Of a stretch of DNA of 64,000 bases, positions 9,976-19,640 are shown one piece after another (position 1 is the first letter of the stretch; each line of letters opens with the position of its first letter). Both the position numbers and the translations under genes were made by a program. The notes beneath the pieces were generated by a model. That model ran no database searches, was not told the DNA's origin, and was given only the letters and a program-made list of their open reading frames with translations. Source of the DNA: Aedes albopictus. Lineage: Eukaryota; Arthropoda; Insecta; Diptera; Culicidae. The DNA is taken from contig NC_085138.1 of NCBI RefSeq assembly GCF_035046485.1, forward strand, positions 339,958,263-340,022,262, given 5' to 3'.

Positions 9976-12203
9976 TGATTAACCTTGAAAGTCCCTACAA
10001 GGGTGCTTGGGAGCAAGGTAGTGATTCCATGGCTTGGGGGCGCCTGGAGAAGGATTCGTAAATTCCTGCAATCAGGTGACATCGAGGTGTTGTGTTGTCA
10101 TGACTTGAGGGTGCGTTGAATACACAATAGTAGTTGGTAGTGGTTTTGGCAGTTCCTGTAACCACAACATGGTAACATTTCCATGGCTGGGGGGCGCATG
10201 GAAATAAAGTAATTTACTTTAGAAGCTCCTTCCTTCAGGTAGGGTGCTTGGGAATAGGGAAGTGTTTCCATTACATCTCGAAGAAAACCAGAGTATATTA
10301 GTGGATCCATTGATTGGGAACAGTGTGATGATTGGCAGGATGATGGAGAGGCGATGCCTTGCATGTTGTGTTTCCAGGCAGTGTAGTGTTTCTATGAAGT
10401 GATCAGAAAGCGCCACTGTAGCCTAGTGTGTTTGACGTAACTCCACTGCTGTCACAATGTTAATGCCCATATACGCCGGCGGCTTTGTTTACATGCGGTG
10501 AACACTAGAAAAGTTTGCTTCATTGATCCATTGATTCTGGCTTGGAAGAGGAGAACAGGGTTTTCGTAGTTCGATGGATTTGATGCAACAGTTGTCACAA
10601 TTACACCAAGCGAACGTGTGATGTTCGATGGTTTGTGCTAGGGGTGGAAGGGAAAGCGAGACATGTTTTGTTTACTGACCCGGATGCTGGATTCAAGAAT
10701 GGATTGTTGATTATACCAAGAGTTGCTGAAATTTGGTTGTTGAAGATTGGCTAGCTATCTGTACGCGGATGATTGGGATTGGAATGGTGAAAATTGGTTG
10801 GACTTTGTGCGTCATTGAATTGCGCACTTGAGAAGTTGGCTGAAAAATAAAGTATCTAGTGTTGAAAGGAGTTGACATCTATGATTAATAAATCTTACAC
10901 CGTTCACCGAAGGGGTCAGCAATATTATGAGAAGCAGTGTGTAGTTCGAATGAAGCATAAGTTCGGAGAGTGACACACGTGGCTCCTATCAAATAAGGCA
11001 CAGACAGAAAAAGTGACAGTAGAGAAAATAGTGACTTCAAGGTTTTGGGTTTATTGTGAATGGCCAAGATGTGTTGTGTCAAGAAAACTGAAATTTTTGA
11101 GAGGTAAAGAAATCCTTAAGGTATGTTTTTGTTTGGATTTGTTAAGTGTGGGAACTCACATCGACCCGGAAACCTCTGCACCAATGGAAAAAGTTAACTG
11201 GTTGAAGAGTTAAAACATTTGGAGTGTGAAAACAGGCATTGCCCTATGAATTTAGGCATTTTGTCTTACTTTGTCTAGTTTCTCTCATATACATTAATTA
11301 TATTCATTCACTTGCTTGACGCATAGGTGCAGTGCGGCTTATAGAATTCTATTGAACTTTGGCGAATAGAGTGGCTTCTCTAAATTATTTCCTTGTCATG
11401 GAAAAGTGAACATTATGTGAAACTATTGACAAAGCTATTGACTGTTCATTAATAAAAGGTTGGAAATAGAATTGGAAAAGGTTTGAAAAGCCAAGGGGAT
11501 GTTATTCGAAAATAGTTGAGCCACGTCACATCACGTTGATGTTGGGGAGCATGTGGGCCAGCATGCAAAGATGCAAGGTGGTTGATGGTAGCTGCTGAAC
11601 ACAGTGTCTTGTTTTGTGGATTGTTCTGATAATTTGTATTACGGGGTTTGATAATTAAGGAGGGGAAGGTTATGGATAATTGTTTCTGGTTTCGCGGATG
11701 TGTTTTCGTGTTTGACAGATGTTGGATCTCCAGTTAGTCCAATGCAGTGGTGCTTGGGCTGAAGTATACTTCGGGCTAAATTGAGATTTAGCGTCTAAGC
11801 CGCGGGCCGCAGTTTGAGCAACACTGTTCTAATGGATAGGGCATGCAATTTCTAACCCAGAGAAGCTGAGTTGGATTCCCGTCTCGATCGTAAGGTATTC
11901 GAGACTTCCTGGATGTGATATATCAATGAGCTTTCCACAATGTCTAATAGCAGGTGGGGAAGGTCCTTGATGTTAGATTGCTTATGGAATGTTGCAACTG
12001 GGCAGGTCAAAGTCAAGCGGAGGCATTGTGGATTGTTGTTTTCAAGTATTAAGTTGCATAGCGTAAATGATGGGTGCTGAGTGATAATAAGGCTGGTATT
12101 GCATTTCAGAGCATGGGTTAAATTTGCTGAATTCAAGGGATTCTGTAGTTTTAGTGTTACATAAAGAGAGATTGTTTAGATGTCAGGTTCATATCATTTT
12201 TTT

Positions 12204-12218
12204 AAAGAAAGGTGGGGG
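12204..12218 (+). promoter_or_regulatory. Polypurine tract
   Basis: AAAGAAAGGTGGGGG lies directly against the 3' LTR at 12219: fourteen purines and one T. Expected to prime plus-strand DNA synthesis. Confidence 0.85.
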
Positions 12219-12453
12219 TGTAGGGTTTGTACTGGCATGCACTCTCTATGTTTACATTGAGTGTGTAGATGGTGCGAATTGAGTAGTTACGAATGAGCGT
12301 GTAGAGTGACAGTTGCGATAAAGTGGAGCGTCGGCGGACGACGGACAGCGAACCTGTGGGAAGTCTGGTGAATCCGAACGAGCGGAGAAAGCTTCTGAAC
12401 TGGAGAGCTGGAGTTTGCCGTTGCGAGAGTTGCTTCCGGAAGTGGACCCTACA
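12219..12453 (+). repeat. 3' LTR of non-autonomous element
   Basis: 235-bp direct copy of 9259-9493, preceded by the polypurine tract and followed by the TACAT target duplication. Confidence 0.93.
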
Positions 12454-13000
12454 TACATAAGTATTCATTCGCAACTAAGGAGAACACAAAGCTAAACACC
12501 GACGCATCTGTAGTTTTCATTTCCGCGCGAGACAATGCTGAACGCGATCGATTCACAAGTATTAACAATATAACACGTGATAAATAAATCAGACAGATCT
12601 TACCGCATTGTTCGCCGTCTATCTTTTACCGACCCTCTCTTTTTCCAGAAATTCATGCAGCCTTTAAAATTCATGCAACCTTTAACTCTTAGAACCTCTT
12701 TTACTGAACATAAAAACTTGATTAGGAAAAATGCCGTTACTTGAAGTAACGGACTAATCAAAGTGTGCCTCAAATATAAAAATTAGACTAAACAGACAAA
12801 ACTTAATCTAACAAAAATATCTACGGTAATTGCACAAATATTATCTTAATTTGATACAGTAAACAATAGTATGAAACGAGCTCACCCATTCATGTGCCTC
12901 CATTTATCTCTCCATCGCTGGTTGTCCTGGTTTCTTGTACTCGAACGAGGCTAAAAATCAAAATTCAAAAGAACCACTAAATGCATCCACGGTAACGCGT
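12454..13000. other. Intergenic flank of LTR element
   Basis: AT-rich unique-looking sequence. AAATAAATC near 12585 resembles a polyadenylation signal and could belong to an older LTR, but no partner copy is visible. No coding frame supported. Confidence 0.5.
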
Positions 13001-13196
13001 CGAGTTCGAGCCCGAAATATTTTGCTTCCACCGGAGAAGCAAGCGACTGGAATGGAACAAGACACACTCGCGCCGATCGAACGATTTTTCGGTTCTGAAT
13101 CGAGCTCAGGCCCGAAAGATTTTGCTTCCACCGGAGAAGCACGCGGCTGGAACTGAACAAGAAACACCCGCGCCGGTCGAACGATTTTTCGGTTCT
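13001..13196. repeat. Two-copy tandem duplication, period 100 bp
   Basis: Copies start at 13001 and 13101. Each runs from CGAG through GCCCGAAA, TTTTGCTTCCACCGGAGAAG and GATTTTTCGGTTCT with a handful of substitutions. The open frames across it exist on both strands only because the period is not disrupted by stops. No protein family is recognised. Confidence 0.85.
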
Positions 13197-13438
13197 CTGC
13201 TGCCGCCAGTAGTTCAAATTAAGATTAAAATTGGTTCAAATAATGATTACGATGGTTCAAATTAAGATTAAAATCATTGTTGACGAATAATCGAATTTTT
13301 CAATGAAATTCGGTGCAAATACAAACTTTTTACCATTTAACAGAAAGCTTATACCCGTGGCTTTCATGTACATAAGATTTTGCCGTAGTAATTTATTTCC
13401 ATGTGGGAGAAAAAATCACTCAAAATTTGCGCTACTTC

Positions 13439-13652
13439 TAGGCTGACCAGATTTGTCCCGTTTAAATACGGGACACATTTCGGAAACTCAACAAAAAGAA
13501 AATCAATGTCCAAAAACAGAACTGCATGTTGTTAATAATGCTATTTCAGCTAGAAAGAACGAATAATTGAGCCAAAAACGTTAACTATGCACCAATGACG
13601 AGTGTTTGAAAATTTGGTTGTCCCGTTAAATACGGGACGGATGGTCAGCCTA
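13439..13652. mobile_element. 214-bp hAT-type MITE
   Basis: Inverted ends TAGGCTGACCAGATTTGTCC and GGATGGTCAGCCTA carry a further self-complementary GTCCCGT...ACGGGAC block next to each end. The exact octamer GCTACTTC is duplicated at 13431-13438 and 13653-13660. Non-coding. Confidence 0.93.
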
Positions 13653-13660
13653 GCTACTTC

Positions 13661-14013
13661 GGAAAGCCGCAATATGGTTTAACTTTTGATTACCTACCCT
13701 ATAAGGAGTGAATGGATCTAGACGTTCACTGGATATTTTTCAACTAAAGTGAAATTATGCACGGAAAAATGAACGAAAACAAAAATGCCAGTACTTAATG
13801 TTCTACAATTGGCGAATTACCCTATATTTTAGCAGGTAAACTTGATTTCTACGCTCGTGAGCGGCTATTGGTACACGAGTGGCTATTTATACATTGAGGG
13901 TATATTACCCTAATTAAATTCGGCAGTGCTAAATTGTCCTACATGAGTGGTGCATATGTTTATGTTTTTTTATGGAGCAAATCATATTTTATATGGTGCA
14001 GTTTGATAACACT
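13661..14013. other. Intergenic, nothing recognised
   Basis: AT-rich spacer between the 214-bp MITE and the nested element block. No frames or repeats stand out. Confidence 0.5.
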
Positions 14014-14577
14014 TAAAGCCTGTCCACGTTAAATTTCGGACACCAAGTCGTTGGTATCACAAGCAGTCCAGTGGCAAAATATGCAAATGTTGGTGCTTCC
14101 TGATTAATTTAATCCTTAATCTAGAAGAAAAGCTTTAGTTCATTCAATTCGGTTGATGTGCGGTAAAGTTATGACGTTTTGAAAAAAAGTGATGAAATGG
14201 ATTTTGTAAAAATGCGATAAAAATATAAGAAAGTGTGGTCCTGTATCATCAAAAATAAATTGTATTGTACCACCAACGATTCCTGAAATGGGTTTATTTT
14301 GAAGTACTAGTCCTGTCGAATTTCTTACGAGTTAAAGGATGTTTATTTTTACAACCAGAATCAAGATTGTTATTAGTGTCTGCAGGTTAAGAATGATAAA
14401 GAAATCGATTTTTCGTATGCCTCTTAAACCAGAGATGGTATGGCAACAATATACATATCTAGGACCAAAAATTGCCACCTTGAAGAAGCACTAGCCTTCC
14501 TGTACCGAACCATGTTCATGTTTTGATTTATCGCTGTAAGTTTTCAAAAAATCATCGAATCACGTCAATCTATTGTA

Positions 14578-15946
14578 CCGTGTATGCATCAAACTTTGCG
14601 CAGTTAAGAAAAATAAAATTTCTAATCGTTATAAAAATACAAATAAACAAATAATATCATGAACAACATGCTCATACGATAGACTAATGACCCTTCTTTG
14701 AGTCTGCAATATTTAAAAAATCATAATATGAATTAAAAAAATACTTAAAATAGAAAAACTATTTCATTGCCTTGTTCCTAACTTTGCGCACAAAATCTTC
14801 GATTGTTCCTAACTTTGCGCATGCTATGGATTGCTTGAAAAAGTCATCAAAAATACTATTATTTAGTGTTTCCCCATTGAACTAAAGTTATTCAGGTAGT
14901 GTGCTCTTAACTGATCTTTGTTGAAATACTTTGTCCTACGAGACAGGGGCGACGGAGGCCTCCGGCAGTTCTTGAATTCGTCTGCGGTTCGTACTAGGCA
15001 CCTGCCCTGTGAACAATCCAAAATTCATGAGGGGTTTTCCAGTGGGTAGAGATCAAAGGTAAAAGCTTCCTGATAAATGGAGTGATCGTTACGGATAGGA
15101 ACAATAAGGGATCATTTAAATATGACGTCCATCTTTGGTGGGAGTGGGGTGGGGTTGGAGTTGTCTGAAAAAGTGTGATATGCCATGTATTAGGTATAGG
15201 TACTATGAAGCGTGACTGGGTAACCCGGGGGAGAAGGGGGTTCTAAAATTCAAAATAAATGGTGGACGTCATATTTGAATCGTCCCTAACATTGACCGCC
15301 GGAAAAGTCAAATGAAGGACTATTCACAAATCACGTAACATTGTAGACAGACCAAGAGTGACTGCCGTAGTGCTACGGTTCATACGATTTTCTACTAATT
15401 TCCATACAAAATTTGCTACATGGTGGAGGCAGGCCTGAAATTGTCAATACAATTGTTACATAATATTTAAATGGTTCATAAGTCATGTATTCACGTTCAT
15501 CATGCATTTACTAAAAGTGCGCAAAAATTAGGAACACAGTGCAAATATTGGTTCCAAACATTGCGCACCACTATTTACTAGTTAAATTGAAAAAAATATT
15601 ACGAACTGTGATTGATATTACTAGAATATCACCTTTTTGTCAATTAACTGCAAAATTAATCATCGTTGCACAGTTTTGTCGAGGAAAATGTTGATTTTAA
15701 GTAGAGTTACTTCTTGGCAGCCGTGTTAAGGCGAGGCAAATTTTGACGTTTTTGTGTATTTTTTGTTTATTATTCAACATAAACAAAGATTTTATGGTAA
15801 TATAATTTTCGTCAAATAATGTTTATGTTTACACAATGCTAGTGCAATGATTAAACTGGTGAATATGTTGACATTTAGTTATTTTTTTAATTATTTTACA
15901 AGAATGCGCAAAGTTTGGACCTGCGCAAAGTTAGGTGCGCACACGG
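14578..15946. mobile_element. Nested TIR element with TTTGCGC motifs
   Basis: Ends CCGTGT(A/G)(T/C)GCA(T/C)C(A/T)AACTTTGCGCAG are inverted. TA flanks both sides (14576-14577, 15947-15948). The motif CTAACTTTGCGCA or its inverse recurs inside near both arms (around 14778, 14809, 15517, 15560, 15902). No transposase frame. It sits inside 14016-16327 and itself carries 15108-15286. Confidence 0.83.
15108..15286. mobile_element. 179-bp MITE, innermost nest, TAA duplication (PIF/Harbinger-like)
   Basis: Ends GGGATCATTTAAATATGACG and inverse CGTCATATTTGAATCGTCCC are flanked by TAA (15105-15107 and 15287-15289). A G-rich then C/T-poor centre. The end layout resembles the elements at 31505-31668 and 50949-51101. 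Confidence 0.87.
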
Positions 15947-16329
15947 TATAATAAGTCAAAAAGTTCAAATTTCATTAAATTTGTATTGTTCATAATTATA
16001 CTGAATTGATGATAGTTTAAACTCCTTCGATTGGAATCAAAAGTATATGCTATGAGAAACATTCAAGAACAAAAAACATGCCAGAAAACGCATACTTGTG
16101 AGAAAAAGCAAAGAAATTTGGAAAATAGGGCCCTTAAATTTGATATTTCGATCGGATCACTATAATGTCTCTACTGATGCCATAAACTAAAGATATACCC
16201 AATGTACATTTTTCAATTTTCCTTCGACCATAACATCATGTTTCAGTGATATTTTGTATGAAGTTGGTTACACCGTTTTCGAGATTCCGCAGTTTTTAGG
16301 TGTCCGAAATTTAACGTGGACAGGCTTTA

Positions 16330-16864
16330 CGGAGCATTTATCTATTTTCTATGGTGCATTTTAATTTTTTTGTGCTGCGATATTCAATTTAATATGTGTG
16401 CAATTTTATTTTATCATGGAACATTTTAGTATTGGGTAATTCTTGCTGAGACCGGCCCACTATTTACACCTTGTCTTCAAAAATGTTTAAGGTGGCGATT
16501 ATCCGAAAGTCCTCGCTAAAAAAGTAAAGAAAATGCATTTGGTTACTCGAATTGATGGACCCCCCGTTAGTTAGAGCCACAACAATTTTTGCAGACCTCT
16601 TGATTTTTGTCAAATGGTGGCTCATTTATACCGTTACAACTCGAAAGTTTCTCCAAAAACCACCTCAAAACAAATTGTTGTTGAAAGATAGAGCTACTAT
16701 TTACAATAATAAAAAGTTGGGTCGGCCATATTGATTTTGGCCGGAATCTTGGATGTTTATACCAAAACATTTTTTTCACCATGATGGCAACCACCGATTT
16801 TCAAATTTTTTGCATCAATTGAAAGCTGAGACATTTAAAAAGTACATATCAATCAATTAGATTA
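16330..16864. other. Intergenic, part of a degraded TIR element
   Basis: AT-rich. It probably belongs to the element whose right terminus is the mariner-like CACCCCTGTA at 17455-17464, but a matching left terminus is not visible here. No gene supported. Confidence 0.4.
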
Positions 16865-17308
16865 ATTAATCTTTCGCGAAGCTAGAACCGTTTTCGTAAA
16901 ACACTATTTTTCAGACAGCTTATTTTTGATCTGTCATATCTCAGTGACCAGAGAACCGAATTGAATGAAATTTTGAACGTTTATCAACAATATATTAGTG
17001 CTTCACATTGTCTAGGCGTATTGTAAGCCTCGGAGTGTGGGTTCGATTCCCGATCCAGTCGATGAAAACTTTTCGTCAAACGAAAAATTCATCAATGGGC
17101 CACTGAATGTTCTGTGTATTGTCCGTTGTCTTGTGTAAGTAATGTGTTCAGTCTGTGCAGCCTCTGGCTGAAGACGGTGTGAATTGTCTTTTTACAAACG
17201 TTCAAAATTTCATTCAATTCGGTTCACTGGTTTCGGAGATATGAGTTCAAAAATTTGTTGCCTAAAAATAGTGTTTTGAGAACGGTTCTAACTTCGCGAA
17301 AGATTAAC
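16865..17308. mobile_element. Palindromic element split by a SINE
   Basis: Left arm 16865-16983 contains TTAATCTTTCGCGAAGCTAG, GAACCG, and GAATTGAATGAAATTTTGAA. Right arm 17196-17308 is its inverse (TTCAAAATTTCATTCAATTC, CTAACTTCGCGAAAGATTAA). The 212 bp between the arms are a tRNA-derived SINE. Confidence 0.82.
16990..17192 (+). mobile_element. tRNA-derived SINE at palindrome centre
   Basis: B-box-like GTGGGTTCGATTCCCGATCC lies at 17038-17057, preceded by a tRNA-like half. The tail has CAGTCTGTGCAGCCTCTGGC then TGAAGACGGTGT, which recurs (inverted) in the SINE near 26030-26252. It would be transcribed by RNA polymerase III. Ends are approximate. Confidence 0.75.
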
Positions 17309-17484
17309 CAATCGAGCCCAAATTTGTACCCATGATGCACATATAATAGGTTGACAGTCAAAATTTGAGAATATTTGAAGCACTCTTTGAAAAGTTACAG
17401 CATGTTGAACTTCTTTGTGAGAGAAAAAAAGATGCCTATCCCAAACATTTTGGCCACCCCTGTATAGCAGCATAACTATCATCT

Positions 17485-17741
17485 TCTATCTATCTATAAA
17501 AATGCAGTGGCATACGTGGGACCGCGCATAACTCGCGAACGAAACGTTCGATTTGGGTCATCTTTGTTTTATTCTGTTAGTTTTCACCCAAGGAAGGTTT
17601 ATGAGCCGAAAAACATTGAAAAATTAAGAGTTTTTGAAAATCGATCCACCATACATTTTGACCGGGGATTTGGGTCTTGCCTACAAACTTGAAACGTCAA
17701 AAAACGCAGTAGGCAAAACAAAGTTTGCCGGGTACAGCTAG
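17485..17741 (+). mobile_element. 257-bp non-autonomous Helitron
   Basis: Starts TCTATCTATCTATAAAAATG, a common insect Helitron 5' end. It ends ACAAAGTTTGCCGGGTACAG then CTAG at 17738-17741, followed by T. GC-rich sequence just before CTAG is usual for a Helitron terminator. No TIR and no duplication, as expected. It lies 54 bp upstream of the exon at 17796, inside the preceding intron. Confidence 0.8.
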
Positions 17742-17795
17742 TATTATTATAAAAATAATTTCACATATTTTTTCTGCATTCTCTCCCACCCACAG

Positions 17796-17940
17796 ATACA
17801 ATTCCGGCGGCAAATGTTTCTCGCAAGTGCACACCAAACACCTCACCGTGACGATCGACGCCTTCACGATACACAACTCGCTGTGGCAGGGCAAGAAGGC
17901 GAACCTGCCGAGCAAAAAGGACATGGCCCTGGTGATTTGA
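17796..17940 (+). CDS. Terminal coding exon of an unidentified host gene
   Basis: A pyrimidine-rich stretch and CCCACCCACAG form a 3' splice site ending at 17795. The exon begins with one base completing a codon, then 47 codons and TGA at 17938-17940. The peptide starts YNSGGKCFSQVHTK, contains TIDAFTIHNSLWQGKKAN and ends SKKDMALVI. Codons are GC-rich at third positions (CTG, GTG, AAG, ATC), unlike all surrounding DNA, which is the main evidence that it is real. The upstream frame stays open for a few codons into the intron, but the splice site is stronger. I do not recognise the family. The basic stretch and hydrophobic C-terminus are all that can be said. Upstream exons are not found in the window. 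Confidence 0.8.
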
Positions 17941-18830
17941 AGCACTCGCCGCGCCGGCGGTGGCGCCGATCGCCGACGATCTGTTACTGCAACAAAAGTG
18001 CTATAAGAAGGAATTCCTGCGCCTCAGGAATCTCTCGTTTTTTTTCTTGTTTTTGGCGTTCGCGTTCCAAGGAAGGAGCATACCTACTCTGTGTGTCAAA
18101 ACAACAACTAACCTGTACTGCAACAAGCAAACCAGCAAAAAAAAAACAGGAATGGGACAGTATTTTTCTTCCTTCCCCGGTAAATCGTGTCGTCGTGCGT
18201 GTAAGTTTGTCTATTTTTTATTTTCCGAGGGAAAAGTTTTGCTGCAATTATGATGGGTGACCTCATGCAACGTGGATCCGAGGACAAAGGAACAATGCTC
18301 TGGGTAGTGAATGTGATTCTGATCATCAGCTTAGGGACTAGGGACTGCGCCAAACGAATTGAGTAGGTTTTCCAGGAGAAACTTGATTGATGAGCTAGTA
18401 CCGCTTGATTTTCCGCGTTGTCCGTTATAGAATCTTAGCAGAGTCAAAGAGCATCCAGCTCGCCTTTCTTGTGTTTTTTTTCCTCTTTGTAAAAAAAACG
18501 TAGCCTTTCTCTTGTAAAATTCTAACCACACTTTCCGCTGCATGCTCTGAATAGTAGGATAACTCGAACAATTAACGACTGTTGTACATAGGCTATTATG
18601 GATATATCGATTATATTAGTTAGCGCTCTCTTTCTATTCCTCTAAAGTTACACAGAAAAAAAAAAACAAACGAGTTAAGTTCATGTTCATGCGGAAAGGT
18701 CACTTTTAGGAAATCAAATTACTTGTCATTGGACGCGAAAAAAAACAAAGTTCTGTTTGTTAGTAACTACCAACCACACTCTATCGATTGCACACCGTGG
18801 TCAATAAATGCGTGTAGGAAGTGTGAAAAT
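17941..18830 (+). other. 3' UTR of the 17.8-kb host gene
   Basis: Non-repetitive sequence follows the stop codon without any TE signature. The polyadenylation signal AATAAA is at 18803-18808 (TCAATAAATGCG) with a T-rich stretch after it. This gives a 3' UTR of roughly 880 nt, ordinary for a dipteran gene. Poly-A and poly-T runs at 18137, 18475 and 18655 are noted. Short open frames inside are shadows. Confidence 0.65.
18803..18808 (+). terminator. Polyadenylation signal
   Basis: AATAAA about 860 nt after the stop codon of the terminal exon, the last canonical signal before the 12-bp arrays begin. Confidence 0.6.
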
Positions 18831-19069
18831 TTTCCTCATTTGCATTAGGGGCATTTCTCTGCCTTCAGACAACCTGCCCTGTCCTGAGCATTTCCTGAAT
18901 TAACATAGCGGGTGGAAACTGATAAAAAGGTCTTTAATTTTACTGATTTTCACTTTGGTCAAGGAAAGTTATTCTGAGGAATTCCATATCACGTAAAGAA
19001 TGTTTTCTTCTTTGATAAGATGCTGAAAATTCGTTCCATGCGTTGGACTATTCTGATAAAGAAATTTCT

Positions 19070-19640
19070 GGTATAATCCGAGAAGCAATTTCTTGAGAAC
19101 TTCCTGGAGAAATTTCTTGAGCAATTCCTGAAGGAAACTCTAGAAAAATTCCTGGAGGTTAAGAGGCGAACCAGCCAAGGGCTGAAAGTCTCTATAATAA
19201 AGATAAATCAATCAATCAATCCTGGAGGTATTTTTAGAGGAGAGGTTCCTGACTGAATTCCTGGAGGACACCCTTGAAAAATTTCTGAAGCAATCCTTGG
19301 AGGATATTTGGGAGAAATTCCTGGTGGAATTTCTGGAGAAATTCGTAGATCAATTCGTGAAGAAATTCCTGGAGGAATTCTTGGGGGAACTCCTGGAGGA
19401 ATTTCTGAATGAAATTCTGGAGGAATTCCTTGAGAAATGTCTGGAGGAATGCTTGAAAAAAAAAGTCTGAAGGAATCTCTAAAGAAATCCATAGAAGAAT
19501 TTCTGGAGAAATGTCTGGGGGAATTACTTGGAGAACCACTGAAGCAATTCCAGGAGGAATTCCTAGAAGAATCCCTAGAGGAATTCTTAGAGCAATCCTA
19601 GGATAAATTCGTGGAAGAATGCCTGGGGGAATTTCTTTCA
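19070..19640 (+). repeat. Degenerate 12-bp array A (GAATTCCTGGAG)
   Basis: Units such as GAATTCCTGGAG, AAATTTCTTGAG and GAATTCGTGGAA repeat in 12-bp register for 0.57 kb with heavy divergence. Because the period is a multiple of three, open frames read as 4-residue repeats on either strand (IPPG, FLQE). They are not treated as genes. A 60-bp retroposon tail interrupts it. Confidence 0.9.
19160..19219 (+). mobile_element. 60-bp truncated retroposon tail inside array A
   Basis: GGCTGAAAGTCTCTATAATA followed by AAGATAAATCAATCAATCAA is a retroposon 3' end with a short tandem tail. The decamer TCCTGGAGGT flanks it at 19150-19159 and 19220-19229, which fits a target duplication, though the array itself is repetitive. 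Confidence 0.65.

Larger units (their letters stand above)
9259..12453 (+). mobile_element. Complete non-autonomous LTR retrotransposon (TRIM/LARD-like)
   Basis: Two 235-bp LTRs (9259-9493 and 12219-12453) begin TGTAGGG, end CCCTACA, and appear to differ at a single base. The 5-bp duplication TACAT flanks the element (9254-9258, 12454-12458). A primer-site-like TGGCGACGAGGATGG starts at 9496. A purine tract abuts the 3' LTR. The 2.7-kb interior has no gag, protease or RT frame, so mobilisation must be in trans. Near-identical LTRs indicate recent insertion. Confidence 0.93.
14016..16327. mobile_element. TIR element with TA duplication, host of a nested insertion
   Basis: Ends AAGCCTGTCCACGTTAAATT (left) and the exact inverse at 16308-16327 are flanked by TA on both sides (14014-14015, 16328-16329). 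The inverted match extends to about 28 bp (through GGACACC). Removing the nested 14578-15946 insertion leaves about 0.94 kb without a transposase frame. TA flanks suggest the Tc1/mariner group. Confidence 0.88.

Noticed and set aside
12951..13217. Small protein across the 100-bp tandem repeat
   Set aside because: Open on both strands through the repeat, no family resemblance.
17038..17057. tRNA gene from the GGTTCGATTCC box
   Set aside because: No complete cloverleaf. The sequence continues into a SINE body shared with another locus. The same holds near 26180, 35880, 38345, 49395, 55148, 61730 and 63415.
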